A stretch of 64,000 bases of DNA from Rhizomucor pusillus (GCA_900175165.2 FWWN02000482.1:36104-100103), one strand, 5' to 3'; shown: positions 35,303-49,346, counted from the first letter of the stretch. Notes: generated by a model not told the origin, from the letters alone. A program made the numbers and translations.

Positions 35303-38300
35303 TTATCGCTTAGCGCGAGGATCAGGACCCAATCCGACCTCTGACCCTGCTACCAAAAGGCATTCGCGGATAAGACCGACAACCACTTCGTCTTTGCATG
35401 TAATCATAGTACACAAGGCAGGATACAAATGGAACAAATGGCCTCGTTGTCCCGAAAGCAATTGCTGCTTCGTGGAGCCTTCATCCTCTGGTTTGATAGG
35501 CAAGATATTCTCACGCAACTTGAGCTCGATCGATTGTTGGAGGAGAAATAGCATTTCGTCTTTGCGTACTCTATTGGTAGTAATAATTAGCATTGGAATC
35601 AAAACAAATGGGAATCGCCTCACCCCATCAAATACCTTGGGAACGGACAGCGGCCTAAAAGCGGCTCGTCAGCCGTGTAGTTACGGAGGATAGTATCGCA
35701 TCGTTCCAAAAGGTACGGCGCTGTAGCGCACGCGATACGTCTCCTCACGTCTGGGTGATCTGAATCTTTGTCAATATACTATGGATTGTCTCCTTTCTTC
35801 AAACCTCGTACCTTGCTTTTCTGCAGAACAGAGTGTAAACAATGCTTTCAGAGCTGCATAAGCAAATGACTCCTTCATGACAGGTACAATTGTTCCGGTG
35901 GTCCCAAGGATATCGCTGGAGCGATCGTTGGAATATCTAGTTTCGTCTTCTATGGCTAGTTCCTTGGTTGCAACCTCTTCGGCGGTCTCTCCGTCTCTTC
36001 GATGCGAGCTGCTTTCATCAACGTAATATAAACGGGAGCTTTCATGTATAACATGGACCAATTTTTGTATGAGCTCCTCTGGAACGCGGGGTTGACCAAG
36101 ATAAATGATAATGTCGCTTTGAATAACGCTCAGAACAGAGATATCAAAATGCTCGTCAACGTCAAGTTCTTCAATGGACATGCTGGACGGAGGTGTGCTG
36201 CATGGATCATGGTCAGTTACGATTCGTACAAGAGTATTTTGTTTTCTATATCCAACCTTGGTGATAGAAGACTGCCTTCAAGGATATCTACAAGTGTACG
36301 CCAGATGCCTTCGAAGCGATCCTGTGGTATCTCTGTGTATTATGAATGGAGGATGAGAACGGAACGGGCAAATAGGAACGCGAATTTCTGCAAACAAACC
36401 TTTATCAAAGTTATGTACTTTCTCAAGACCAAGTAGCAAAATATCCAAAAGAGAAGATGTAGCCATCTTCCAAAGTGGTGTCTTATCGTCACCATGCTTA
36501 TATGATGGGGGACAATCATACTTGAGCTTCATAGGAATGCCGTAACCTGCAATTACCCGTTCAAACACTCCTTCCGAGTACAGAGCTACATTGTCAGCAT
36601 GCGCCTTGAACAGATCCGCCACGATTTTGCTACATGTCTTATTGAGAGCAATATAGGTGACTGTTGAGTACCGTCGTTGCTTGGACGAGGCATTCTTAGA
36701 TTTGTCGTTGGCGTCGGTTGGGCTGAGAAATGCCAGAGTCATATACTCGGCTAGATCTTTGAGTACAAGCGGTGGTACATCGGGTGCATCCATATCGAGT
36801 GTGCTGATGACTTTTAGGACTGCTTCCTGTAGTGGAGACAGACTGTCAATGTCGGGCCGGTATTGAGGACTAGTCGGATACACTAGAACATCTCGTAACA
36901 CTCGTAGCAAGGACTGAATATCGCTTAATGAAAAGTCGCACGATATTACACTGTACAGATCAGTAAACGTATTGACGTAGACTGTCAACATTTCCTGTGA
37001 AAAATCAGTGAGAATGGGTGCTGCGCTGGAGGAGGACAGAGAAAGTGTCAATGACTGGAACTCTGCATTCAGATTCTTGCTGCGTTCTCCTGGGATATCG
37101 TTTGTATTTGCGGGCGGGTTGACGGCAGCTTGACCAATTACTAGCCACGATGACCATGCTTCCTTCCAAAGTTTGTGCAATTCAGGTATGTTCTTCTCAG
37201 CCGGTGGGGTCGAGATCGTTTTAAAGCTCTTCATACTAGCAAGAGATACTTCTTGGCTCGGGCGTAAGCATGAATCTTCAAGATGTGCCAGCAGCAGCAT
37301 CCAAGCTGATTCGAAGCGTGGCAGTTTTGATAGCTTTTCCAGAAAGTCGTGAAATATGTTGGATATGCCAGTGAGAACAAGTACTTTAGTTTCATCCCAC
37401 TGCTTATCCGCCGTGTCCCGGGAGTGGTGTAGCATAAATCCTGATGCATCGCGATCCGTTGAACCTACTGCTGGTGGAGACTTTGCGAGTTGAGCGTGCA
37501 TTATCTTGACAGCGCGTATAGATGACATCTTAATGCCATCCAACAACGGAAATAGTACATCCCAGATACAAGCATTCCAGAGGTGGGCTTCCAGTTCGTT
37601 ACCATTCATCATGATTGTGCGGAACAGTGTTTGATTCGCGCCATTTCGCACTTCAGGTCGTCTATCTGTGCATAAATGCGACAGCTGAAGGAGCAGTAAC
37701 ATCCATAGGATGCATAGTGTTTTTGTTGTCTCCTCCGCACCCAATACCCGATCGATTTTCAAGCTTTCTTTTTCGATCGCTTCGTCCTTGTCGCCACCAG
37801 TTTGCTTTAGGATATCCATTCGTTTCGTTTGGATGAAATCAGATAAATTCCACAGGAGACCGATTGCCGTCAAGCTGATGTTGAGATCCTCGCTCTGATT
37901 GCCAAACGCTCCCAAGGCTGAGATACATTGTCTAAGGCAATCAGGAGAAAGCAATGACAAAAAGTCAGTGCAGATAAGCTGAAGACCAGCAAACGCAACT
38001 TTGATGAGACCACTGGCTCCTTTAGATCCATGCATAATCGTAGACTGGTTCGTTACAGTCAACAGTGAAGAGGATGTAGTTTCCAAGCTGGACCTCTCCG
38101 TCCTAGCCTCGTCTTCAATGCTTTTCTCTTCCTCCAAGTCGTCTGTAAAGTCTCCTCCTTGATGCGATTGATCTGCCGTAACGTGCTTGATCATATCAAA
38201 TATATGACTCCATCCACTTGTGAAGGAATGACCAGACGTCTGAAGCAACTTGTTTAGAGTCTCCAAACCCATTCTTTGGACCTCTGGATATGTCTTTCCG

Positions 38301-41300
38301 TGGTCTGTTTCCTCTTTCGATGAAGAGTAATTAATGCACCGATTCAGAGCTGTCAGTAAACGTATTTGGAACTCTTCATCAGTCTCCTTGTTTTCAGCCA
38401 GACTGTGATCCATTGCCGTGATAATAATGTCGGCAATAGTCTCACAGCATTGTGTTCGTATACTGCTTGGCGTCTGTGGGTAATTGGCTGTCGCGATCAA
38501 ATGTGATAGGATTAAATCCCATCCCCCAATATCTTTCTCCGAGTTGAGTAGACGATCCATGTTTAGAATTGCAATGTAATGCAATTTATCAACTGCAAAT
38601 GATTTTACATGGAAGACTTTCTAAAAAGCCTGTCAGTGAAACTATAAAGCTCCTTGCTCGCTTGTTGAAATATATAGTTACCATCCTTGATGCTTTGCCG
38701 CTAGAACTAGATACGTTTTGATCATCTCCAAACGGGAGCCCACTGATTTCCGCACTCAGCTGGCAGAGCGCCGTTGCAAATGATATAAAGGCCTTATCCT
38801 CAAGATATTTTGTATTCTCAAACAGGCGGTTCATTGATGCCTGAATAATAGAGACGTGATCCACATCAACATTTGCATTTGGGGATGATTGTCCTTAAAA
38901 ATAATGCGTAGTATGAGTATGTGATCATAATTCTCGTACACAAAAATCACGATTGAGCATACCTGGTGAGCCGGGTAGATTGGGTGATGTTTGAATTGAA
39001 GTTGAGTTAGATAATGTTCGACGCAGGTTATGCACACTTTGCGCTACTCCAGTTGCTCCTGCGGCTCCTTTGGGAGTTGGTCGGTTTAAAAGCAGAAATT
39101 CTGCATGTTGCAGAGTTTCCAGCACCAGATACCACGACGAACCGAGGACACCACCCAAATACATGGCTATGTTGAGAAGTACACGCAAGCTGTACAGGTT
39201 CTTGTCGCTAAATTGTATATTAGATAGCATCTGTTGTTGCTGAGCTGGTAGTTCCATGTATGACAATGCAGCTGTAGTCGTGGAAACCGTTGCTAAACTC
39301 GTTGAACTACTTGCGCTTTTACTGGACAAAAGGCCGGAGGACAAAGCAGAGCTGGCCGCCACAGAGTTTTTGCACAAGTTCGTCAAGAAAGCATCTCGCG
39401 GAACAACAAGATCGAGGACGCCGCATACGTTGGTGAAGTTTTGATAAGATCGCATTGTGCATTGAAAAAGCTCTTCGTCAAGGTTTGCGGATAAATAAAA
39501 AGACATGGCAGCCAGCAACCCAGGCCACGCAACGTTTGCCATGTCCGTCACCAAGGTCATATCTTTCTTTAGTTTCGCTGCCGTGTCCGTCGTCTCTTCT
39601 TTGGCTTTCTCTGTAGATGAAGTTTCTGCGTTTGATGTACTCGTCGATCGATTCGTGGTACTGCTGAAACTCTTGTTGCTACCTGCCGCGAATCGAGGCA
39701 AGACCAGTCCAGCCAGTCCATCAGCAACTGAATTAAGGCACACTGCTGCTAAATAATAGATATAGGTATCGGGTATGGGTGGCGGTTCAGCTTTATCCAG
39801 CTGATCGATGCTTTACAACGAAGCTAGTTAGCCCAGGTCGTCCATCGCGGCAGATTGACTTACCATTGTATCCGCATAGTAGACGTGGATGCTCCAAGAC
39901 TGACACCATTGGATTCATTTGCATTGAAGGCGGTGCTGCTACTCATTGAAAGCGAGTATGTAGTGGATCCAGCTGCGTGGTCCAAGCTATCACGACCGCC
40001 TTGGGTTGCACCTATCAGTTGTGGTTTCTCGGTTGCCAAGCGTCCAAAAGCAGTGATCATGTCACGGAAGACTTCAGCTGTATTGCCTGCATGGTCGTAC
40101 CAGTTGAAAATCGCGCACAGCAAAAGTGGATCTGTGCAGACGCCTCGAAATATTTCCATTGCCAGCACTCTCTGCCATTGGGGATTCTCGGGCTCCAGAG
40201 TCTTTACAAACATGGATAAAAATATCTCGCATTCCATGATCTATACATAGATCTCGTTTAACCCTTGTAAAGGAATAACCTAAAATTAACATACCAAAAT
40301 TTCGCTAAACTGCTTGATCAAAATGTAGACGACTCGTGTAAGGCGCATCGTTTGAGGAAATTCGTTCTTTTCTGAAAAGTTTCGTATGATGAGCGGACAT
40401 ACTGTTTCGCGCAACAGCGAGCTCAGCTCCTTATGCTGCATAGCATCTTACGTCAGTCTCATTTGTATACCACTAGTTTTTTCTAACACATACCGTACGG
40501 AAGAGGTTGTAATGGTTGGTAAGAACGCTTTCAATTAACTCCAGACCAAAGGTTTTCGACAGATGACTCAATCTCAGAAACTCTGGCTGCTCACCGTTCG
40601 TCAATAAACACAAATCTTGAAACAAATAATAGGCGTCCTTTGCGCATGGCCGTAACTCCATTTTTTCTCCAGAGTTAAGTTGTATTTCTGAAAATGTGGG
40701 ATTAGTATCCATTTAGCACGGTAATATCACCATGTATATTTACCATGTTTTCCCTCATCTTCCGCTGGCTGCTGAGCATCCTCCTTTGCCACCTTGTCAA
40801 AAACGAAGATAACAAGCTGTCTCAACGTAGCTGCGGCCGTGTTATTTACTACTACAATCTTGGAGTCTTGTAATCGAAAACAGATTAACAGTGCCTAGGT
40901 CCTTGCTAAGTCGACGAAATTATTTCCAGGCTGAATATTGAGTACCTCGGCAAGAATATCATCATGTACACTGCGATAATTCGTCAAAAGCGGCAAAACG
41001 GTCTGCAGGATTTTAAGCTGGATTTCCACTCCATGTACGCTGATATCCGTTAATTTCCTCAAGATGGTACGAACCGACGTCTTTTTACGCAATGAATTAG
41101 CAAGATGTTTATGTCATATGTAGCCATGGACGATCGTATATCAAATTATTACTTACCTCTGGTATAGCATGGAATGATATAAGCTTCTGTATGCAGCCTA
41201 TAGCGATGGTAACCAGTTTCACCTGTTTTGTCTCACATGCAAGTATAAACGGTCGCAAAGCATCTTCAGATTTCGATAGCTCTTTGTAATATTGTACAAG

Positions 41301-41551
41301 AATTAATATATGTGTCCCTTTTTGACACGCATAAATGGATTCTGCATACCGTTTGCAATATTGTGACCCGGTCGTTCCTTGAAGCTTCGCAGTATAGCGC
41401 TTAGTCGTTCGGAAGCCTGGCAAAGTTGTCAGCTAAAAAGTAAATAGACGATCGTTCACTGGTGTACCTCTTTGATTTCTGGGTGCTTGCGGCGTGCCTC
41501 GCTTGATAGAGTTAAGAGTTCCGTCTGCAGGAACTCTGTCAAGCCACTCAT
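35303..41551 (-). CDS. MON2: MON2/Ysl2-like Golgi and endosome trafficking protein
   Basis: Fifteen exons encode 1,799 residues (human MON2 about 1,720): 41468-41551, 41350-41416, 41157-41281, 40946-41080, 40744-40894, 40494-40687, 40295-40435, 39864-40240, 38963-39810, 38682-38893, 36400-38620, 36257-36332, 35812-36182, 35636-35765, 35303-35570. The start [20 protein letters not shown] matches the MON2 N-terminus. [60 protein letters not shown] and [10 protein letters not shown] are DCB/HUS-region signatures, and [14 protein letters not shown] and [17 protein letters not shown] lie in the middle. MON2 is a large armadillo-type scaffold related to Arf exchange factors but lacking a Sec7 domain; it acts with Dop1 and the flippase Neo1 in endosome-to-Golgi transport. 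Some 3' junctions, especially exon 12, rest on weak donors (GTTTGT, GTTGGA). Confidence 0.88.
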
Positions 41552-42300
41552 TACGCCGCGCAGTTAAAAGGAGCAAGGAATGGATGTCAAGGTGCGGTTG
41601 ATGAGCTCTAACTTGGGTCTGTAATGGAGGATGATTGCAATAAAAAGGTAAGAACCAAGCGCTGTCAATGTATAGCTAGTGCGCGAAGTCTCGAGAAAAT
41701 GGCAAGACCAACGTGGCAGAAGACTCATGCGGCGCTGGAAAAATTGCTGACTTTGCATGCCGAATGAATGAAGACCATTTAGAATACCACTAATCGTTAT
41801 ATGTCCTATAATGCTAATCATTCACACTTTAATTGTTCGGCTATTACGAGCGAGTACACATTGATATCAACAACATACACAGCGAAGTAACACGGTCAAT
41901 GAAATGGATCCGTGAGCGTTTACGGGAAATGCGTGAGGAACGGGATCGTTTGAAAGTCATCATAACCGCCAAACGCAGAGCTATCGAATACGAACAGAGA
42001 CGGATCATAGAGTATATCCTCGCTGGCGGTTCAGATGCGCTGTATAAACAAGAGCAACAGCAGCAGCCGCCAGACATGAAGTGGCACCTCCCAGATACGA
42101 GGTCCATACGAGTGTTGGAGCATTGTCATATAATTAGCATTCCTTCCTGTAATCATTCCAATTTCCACGTCATTGATATTTATGTTGTATAAAATGGTAT
42201 ATATATTTAAATTTGTACGTAGCATGCAATCTGGATAATCCGCAGTGCAAAGTAGATAGATCATGTAGAAAGAATCACGTTAGTTAATAGTATGAAATAT
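41552..42300. other. Upstream region of MON2 with two overlapping unassigned frames
   Basis: On the plus strand, 41833-42192 encodes a helical, charged stretch (VTRSMKWIRERLREMREERD then LKVIITAKRRAIEYEQRRII) but begins with TTG directly after a stop, so a missing upstream exon is needed; I could not place one. On the minus strand an ATG frame 41564-41821 (85 residues, hydrophobic end) stops 12 bases before the MON2 ATG and could be an upstream ORF. Neither is recognised. The plus-strand frame is the better protein candidate. Confidence 0.3.
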
Positions 42301-43871
42301 TATCATCATTTGTTGAGGAGGATGGTCGGGTTCTTCGGAACGTCCGAGTGTTGCAAGAATCCTGTGTAACTGTATATCGCGCGTTGTCTTTTACGAAAGG
42401 GTTCTCCCGAAATAAACAGATACGTCTCTTCTGGAAACGGTTGTGTTATTGGTTGGCGAAGATCGTTTCGATCATCGCGTTTGTTAGGATGCCAAGAAGT
42501 ATGCGGACGTTGCACATTTATTCGTCATCTTCTAGTTTGGAAGATAATCTTGTATCTACGGTGTCTTCAGACATCTGGCTGAGGTATGCGCCGAATAGTA
42601 AACTGGCCACAAGCTAATGTCGTAGCTGGAGTACTTCCGGTCCTTTCGTTGTTGGCAATGGCTGTTTTTATGAACGCTGCATTTACTGGAAACCTTGGGC
42701 CATATTTTTTCCGCGATCTAGATCGCGACGCTGTCTGATGTTGATCTAACAATTATTACTCCTGCAGAATGCCTCTGATCTGAAAGGTTGTGTTATGTGT
42801 GGTTGTGCAAGGCACCCTCTTTGCGTGGGAGTGTCTTCATTTAAGTTCCGCCCGCGTGGACAGTTGTGTGGACAGTTGTGTTGGGGGACTGTCTTCAACG
42901 AATGCTGGGAGGAGCAGGAACCGTTTTAGACTCCGAGACGCACCTACGAGGAGCGTCAACAAATTTGACGCCTTCGAGACTTCGCTATAATGTAACTACC
43001 TCGATTTTCCGTATTGAATGATACCTTTGAACTGTCCCATGTCATAAAATTCGCCCAGCTTTCATATGATACCAAACAGCCAAGTTTTGCAACGAGGCTG
43101 ACCACCAGACTTGCACGGGGGATCCACTGGCCTCATTCATCGTCGCAGCAGCCTTTATCGTCCAAGTCAGAGCTGCTTTTGTGTCGACTACGAGAGCTAT
43201 GATAATTATCACACTTGAAACGTAGGCCTCAGCAAGTTTACGGACACGTATGCCTTCCATAGCCACTCCAACAATTTGCGTTTTTTGGCCGACAGCTCAC
43301 TTTCATATTGTGACACATTGAGAGCCAGGCTTTTCCGGCAAGTAAACTGTTTTTTTATTGCGCAGTCTCCGTATTAACATTGATGTTAATATATTTCCGT
43401 TATTTTTATCCATTGCCACACAGCCTTTGAGCAGGATTTCTCAAGGAAAATCTCTTTCGTTCTTGTCCTGCTACTCCACCTTCGCTCCTATTTGCTCTTG
43501 GATCTCATATCACGATGCATGGATTTGATGCGAATTTCTGTTATTTTCAGCCTTCAAGAAATCCGTACGTACTCGTCGCATCTCTGTATGACGATTATGC
43601 GTTGGAAATGGTCTGGATACTCTTCAAAGGCAGGAAAGACAGGTTTAGCAACCTCCAGCCTGGAACTTTGAGATAGTCCTTGCAACGATTACAGATTTCC
43701 TTGGAAGGCATTGGAATTTCGTTAATGAGGTGTCTTTCAAATTCTACAGAGCCTTACAAACTCTATATATTAGTTATATTGGATCTTGCAGCTCCATATG
43801 TAAACAAAGTTTCAAAAAAATATTCAATAGTATAGTTTCTACAGAGTATAATGCATACTGGTTAAACGACT
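42301..43871. other. Gene-poor region
   Basis: Only short unrelated frames are found on both strands. A perfect 12-base tandem duplication occurs at 42856-42879. I see no gene I can support. Confidence 0.35.
42856..42879 (+). repeat. 12-bp tandem duplication
   Basis: GTGGACAGTTGT is present twice head to tail without mismatch. Confidence 0.8.
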
Positions 43872-44640
43872 TTATTCGTCAGCTGAAAGCTCGTATTCAC
43901 TTGTGAACGAGATCAAAGAGATGTCTTCTTTGACCGCAGAGCCGCCAACGTCGTTTTGGATCTCTGCAATCCTGTCGTTTTGCAGATTGAATGCATCGTT
44001 CCACTTAATTTTCTGCAATTGCATTATTCGTCTATACATGTTCTCCCAATAAAAACTGCTGCTGAACGTTTTCTTCAGCGTTGACTTGTATCAAGGATTT
44101 GGATGGCGGCGACAGACGGTCTCTGCGACCGTTCGGGTTGAATATCACTTCATTGGGTGACATATCCAGTGTCGCTGCAATTTGCCATTTTGGTGTATAA
44201 ATGGTAATATAAAAGTTTCACAAAATGCGACATTACTTTTGGAAAAAAGTGTGTACAGTGTATGTCGAAATTTGGAGATTGGATAATTGCTTATGCTCTA
44301 ACCGCATTAATTGCAGCTGTTAATTTCCTTGGCTCATTCATGTTTCTCAGGATCTCTTCCGCAAACTCCTTGCTGCCGGCTGAGACCCTTTGAGCAGATG
44401 CGCGAGCAGAGTCAGGGCATTTCAAGTAGCAAAAACGTCCTGCACCACGTGAAGAACATTAATCGCATGATAATGGGTTCCACAGAACCATAGGTTGTTC
44501 CAGGAGCCATATGCAGTATGCACGCTGACCAGGCTTTGAGCGGTGCCTGATCCTCGGGAGCAGTGTAATCGAAGTTGACATTGTGGTTGATTGCTGTCGG
44601 GAGAGCAATCATGTTCTGATATTTTTATGAGTTCAATGTG
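43872..44640 (-). pseudogene. Decayed gene of unknown family
   Basis: The minus strand reads as protein in pieces. ATG 44612 opens ALPTAINHNVNFDYTAPEDQ and then APLKAWSACILHMAPGTTYG, running to LLE. A one-base shift then gives CPDSARASAQRVSAGSKEFA then EEILRNMNEPRKLTAAINAV and a stop. After about 100 bases follow WQIAATLDMSPNEVIFNPNG and RRDRLSPPSKSLIQVNAEEN; then another shift leads to RRIMQLQKIKWNDAFNLQND and IAEIQNDVGGSAVKEDISLI, ending in TAA at 43872-43874. The frame changes do not coincide with good splice sites, so I read it as a pseudogene, though short introns could explain some changes. No domain recognised. Confidence 0.4.
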
Positions 44641-45260
44641 CATATAAAAACACTGGTTATATCCAAAATGAATGGAAACGAAAGAGTAATCGAACCATCT
44701 AGCAGAAGCTGGTTCCTGCCAAAGCTTCCCTCAGGATAACAGAAGCCTATAGGCAGTTTTATATGGTAAAGCGGTTGATCAACGTCGTCAGCTGTCATGG
44801 CAAGAAAAATCAGGGAGAAGAGACAGCAAAAATTTCGGCGTCCAACAATCTCGTCAATTTATGTGCTTCCTGCAAGTCTCCGTCGTCGGATCAAGCATCC
44901 GCAACGAAATTGTTCCTGCGGATCATCACCCCTTTTGTGTTTCACAGTAACAGGAGCAAAACACACTGCATTCATGCTTTTTGCAAGCCTACGTGTAACA
45001 TGTTCCTGACACGGTGCCTCGATCTGTTTCTCCGTTTTAGTGTACGATTATCGCGTTTCATGCTGCATGATTGACAGAAGCACCCTCTTGTAAGTGCAAC
45101 AATGGCGTGTCAAATGGCATATTGTTCTCAAGAGCATGGCAGTTATCAAGTTGAGCACGTACATTGATGCATGTAAATTGTCAATATGCTGGGAAAAACT
45201 GCGCATTGTTCAATGTCTTGTTCCCTTTCATATTAGGGGTAAGAGGCTGGAGCACAAAAA
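44641..45260. other. Upstream region of BRE4-like gene
   Basis: No supported gene. The short plus-strand frames here have no recognisable content. Confidence 0.35.
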
Positions 45261-48200
45261 ATGCCTGCAAAAAGAACAAGTCAGAACATTGCAGCATGCA
45301 ATAAAACCCCCTCACCTGCAGCAGCAGCAGCAGCTGCATCTCGTTCGCAATCAATGTACGAAGACCACCCTCGCGGATTAGCAGTGCCTGGATCGCGGAC
45401 AATTCATCAAGATTCGCAACGGCAGCGCCAACTGCAAAACTCACGGGCCTGGGTGCCTGAAAGTATGCCTGCATCGTCCCTGCAGTCGTTCTACACTGTG
45501 CGATCTCTACACAACGCTGGTGCTTGGCCAATACCGTCCTCACCCTCTGCTAATAATCGGTATCCGTGGTCGCGGCAACCGTCAGGCCTTTTGGTCGATA
45601 CCGGACTGTCGAAATCACCAACGTCGTATGTCAGTGACGACTACTACGAGGTCGTGCTGGACGATGGCACGCGTCAGAAACGTTCCGTTTCGCTATCGAC
45701 TCTACCACCCACTCCAGGCGTAAAATCAAGTAGTGAGAACTATTTTTATCAACAAGACCAGCGGAATGGATCAGCGTAAGGATAATTTCCTTTTCCTTTC
45801 ACTGAATCAATAGGATGGGCAATTTATCTAGTTTGGGATTTGTAGAGATGAAAGAACAGCATTGTTGCCAAACAAAGCAAACAAGCAATATAATACCATC
45901 TCTTCAGATTCATCAGACACCGAAGTCGAAGAAGAGGAACTTGGCGCAAACATTTCAAAGCCTTCATTTTTGTCACGGATACGCTCTCGCTGCCAGCTGG
46001 ACCACAAGCAAAAGATGGTGTTAAAATGCAGCCTGGCATACATGCTTGGCTCCTTGTTTACATTCGTACCATATCTGAACAACATGATAGGAGGTTCTAG
46101 CGTATCCAGCCACGTTGTCGCTACCGTCACTGTCTGGTTCAATCCTGCAAAGTCTATTGGAGGCATGATTGAAGCGTCAGGATTCGGGCTACTGTATGCA
46201 GTTGTTGCATTGTTTATCAGCTTGCTAAGTCTCGCTACCACGACATATCTCGCCATCGAGCGTCAAATGTATCTCGTGTCATGTGCCGTCACGCTCGGCG
46301 TCTGGTTGGCTGGCAGCACATTCGTCATTGCATTCCTCAAGGCTGCACTTGATAAACCTAGCATTCGAACTGGTCAGTCTTATGTATAATATATAGCTAG
46401 TTTTACGTACTCACTCGTTGCGACTAGCATCCTCCCTGGCTTTCATTATCCTCTTTTCCGTTCTTGTACGAGAAACTTCAACAAACAAAAGTTTCATGGA
46501 TACGACCAGAATCGAGCAGACATTTTCTATCGTTCTCATCGGTACCGCCCTCACCATCGCTGTTTGCTTCCTAGTGTGGCCCATGCGCTCTACTCGAAAA
46601 CTCAAGTAAGTTGTAGACTTATGCACTATTGCTCTAAAGTGACTCAAGAATGATTTGAACTAGGCAAGACATCAATGCCACGCTGTCTTCGCTTCGCGTG
46701 CTGTTAAAACTTCTTGTCAAGACTTTCTTGCTGGATGCTGATCTTCCCGATTTTACCGCTAACAAGCAATTGGAAGAAGCTATCAAAGCACACGGAACCA
46801 GTTTCACAGCGCTGCAAAAATCCCTCAAGGAAGCAAAACTCGAATTTTTTAGCATGGAAATGTGGCGACAAGCTGATGGATATGAAAAAGTAGTCATCAG
46901 TTTGCAGCACCTTGCACAGCATATTAGTGGATTGCGTAGCAGTTGCGGTCTGGAATTTGAAGCCATCCATGAATCCAAGTTATCTGGAAGCAAGACAAGA
47001 CGTAACACTGAGGAGAGGGCGACCAAAGTCAAAGCTGCACATCATCGAAAGAAAATGGAACATGAACTTAAACGCGAGCATAGCATGGAGCAGAACCTGT
47101 TTAACATGGAAATGCCCGGTATGGAGCGGCAAATATCAAGCATAAGCATCGGCAATCATCCTCATGATCTGGATACCGTGCCCGAATCACCTTTTGAAGA
47201 GAACCCACCTGCAGACTATGAAGAAACGATCGAAGAAGAAGGCGCTCTCTCACAGTTTATCCGTTCCATTCGTGGTCCCATGAAATCACTCGCGTACACC
47301 TGCAAGCAAACCATCATACATTTACAAGCGCATTTTACAGGGCAAGCTACGTCGATTACACCTACGTTTGAATTGATGAAACGGAACTTGGCCGTTGCGT
47401 TGGATATTTTTGAAGAATCCGAGCATCGCGCCCTGCTTCATTTTTATCGTCGAAAACTCAAAAAGGAGTCACTGCAGAACTTGGATGTCAACCAGCTGCA
47501 CTCGCACCTGATGAAGCAATTCCCAGCAGAAGACGTATTTCTTGTCTATTTCTTTGTGTTCTGCATGCTGGAATTTGCAAAGGAGCTCGGTCGCTTGGTG
47601 GAGCACGTTGAGTCGATCTTTGAACCTTTGGAGGAAGAAGACAAGTCCATGCGGACATGCTTGAAGGAAATGTTCCAGCTTATATTCCGCCGCCCCGTTG
47701 ACGAGAGCGAAAAGATACCAAAAGAGACGTTTGTACCCAACAACAACAACACCATTGATACTTTGCAGACACCTTCTCCAAAGACTCGCATCCGAAAGGT
47801 TTTCATTCGACTTTGGAGTTTCTTCTCATGGTTCCGACAACACACCGTGCGCTATGCTATCAAGGCAACGCTGATATCTGTAGCACTAGCTGTGCTCGCA
47901 TATATACCCGCCACTCAACAATATTTCCGCGAATACCGTATGGAATGGACACTTATCTCCATCATGGCTGTCATGTCGCCTACTGTAGGTGGCACGAATT
48001 TGGTCGCAGTTTTGCGTGTCCTAGCGACCGTCCTTGGCTGCATAGTTGGAGCAGTGGTGTACCTTTTGTTTCCTACTCACCCAGTTATATTGCTCGCATG
48101 CACTTGGGCGTTTTCAGTCCCATGTTTCTGGGTAATTCTGAACCACAAATACGGACGCTTCGGACAGTTTGCACTACTAGCATACAACTTGGTTGTCCTG

Positions 48201-49346
48201 TACAGCTACAATCACCGCGAAGATAGCTATGTATCTGACGTTGTAGACCTTGCTTGGAAACGATGCATTGCAGTATCTCTCGGTGTTATAATCGGTAAGT
48301 TGCTGATGCAGGGAGGATAATGTTATTATGGAATTCGTTCTAACTTGACTTTGCAGGCTTGGCTGTCACTGCATATATATGGCCATATGAGGCTCGAAAG
48401 GAGCTAAGAAAGGGCCTGTCCGACTTTTTGCTCCGGCTTTCCTGGCTATACAAGCAAATCGTGTCCGTATGCTGTGACACTACTGCTGGAGGACAAAATA
48501 ACTACAGCATTATTCTCGAACAAGTGTTCTATGATACACGCCGGGATGAACCAAGGCCGCTATCCGTGGAAGAACTGGAGGCACTTTCTCTGCACAACAA
48601 GATCCTGGCTGCACAGTTCCAGCACATTGAACTCGCTTTACAAGTCAGTCTCATGTCGCTGCGAGAACTGCTGACACATGCACCAAACGAGCCACGTTTG
48701 AAAGGTCCTTTCCCTGTAAAAACCTACGACGCAATGCTTACATGCTGTCAAAATATCCTTGATAAATTCTTGTCCATGCGGATTGTCATTCTCAAGGATG
48801 TATGGGCACTCCAAGTGCGCAGAGCATTCATGTTACCAGCAAGCAAGGAATGGATGGATATGGCTGGCAATATCCTACTCTACTTTTACTTGCTCGCCTC
48901 TGCTCTTCAACTTAAGACACCTTTGCCACCGTACCTGCCTCCGGCTGAACAGGCTCGCCAAGTGCTGCTAAAGAAGCTCGAACAAGTGCTACCGTCAGCT
49001 GTCACATACACAAAGACCGGTGCTGCACCTACCGTCAACGATGACGAAGAGGATGGTTATATGGTGTACTATGCTTACGTTGCCATGATGGAAAACATCA
49101 TCCAAGAGCTGGACAAGGTAGTTACAATGCAAAGATAGAACGCACACTCATGTCATTTTAAATCTAACAACTGTTTTTCACACATAGCTTGGTGGTTACA
49201 TGAAAGATCTTTACGGCACGCTCGTTCCTGCAGATCAATGGCAACGATGTTTCGGGTTACTGGATTTGGAGCACGCGGATACCAGATCTTTATTCAAGAA
49301 TGCTGATTCCCCACAAGATTACTTTGGCAAAGTCACCACAAAATAA
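45261..49346 (+). CDS. BRE4/FUSC-type multi-pass membrane transporter (DUF2421 family)
   Basis: Six exons (45261-45775, 45846-46372, 46428-46605, 46664-48294, 48357-49117, 49188-49346) encode 1,256 residues. The first 200 are disordered and serine/glutamine-rich, with SYVSDDYYEVVLDDGTRQKR. A first block of about six helices follows (KCSLAYMLGSLFTFVPYL, NPAKSIGGMIEASGFGLLYA, SIVLIGTALTIAVCFLVWPM). Then comes a long cytosolic region from LSSLRVLLKLLVKTFLLDAD to about residue 830, a second helical block (ATLISVALAVLAYIPATQQY, EWTLISIMAVMSPTVGGTNL, CIVGAVVYLLFP) and a helical C-terminus. Two six-helix blocks with a soluble insert define the fungal BRE4-like, aromatic-acid-exporter-related/FUSC superfamily. 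Yeast BRE4 affects brefeldin A sensitivity; the transported substrate is unknown. The 55-nt intron 46373-46427 has a weak donor (GTCAGT). Confidence 0.85.

Noticed and set aside
41564..41821. 85-residue ATG frame on the minus strand immediately before MON2
   Set aside because: Ends 12 bases before the MON2 ATG and resembles no family; more likely leader sequence or a chance frame.
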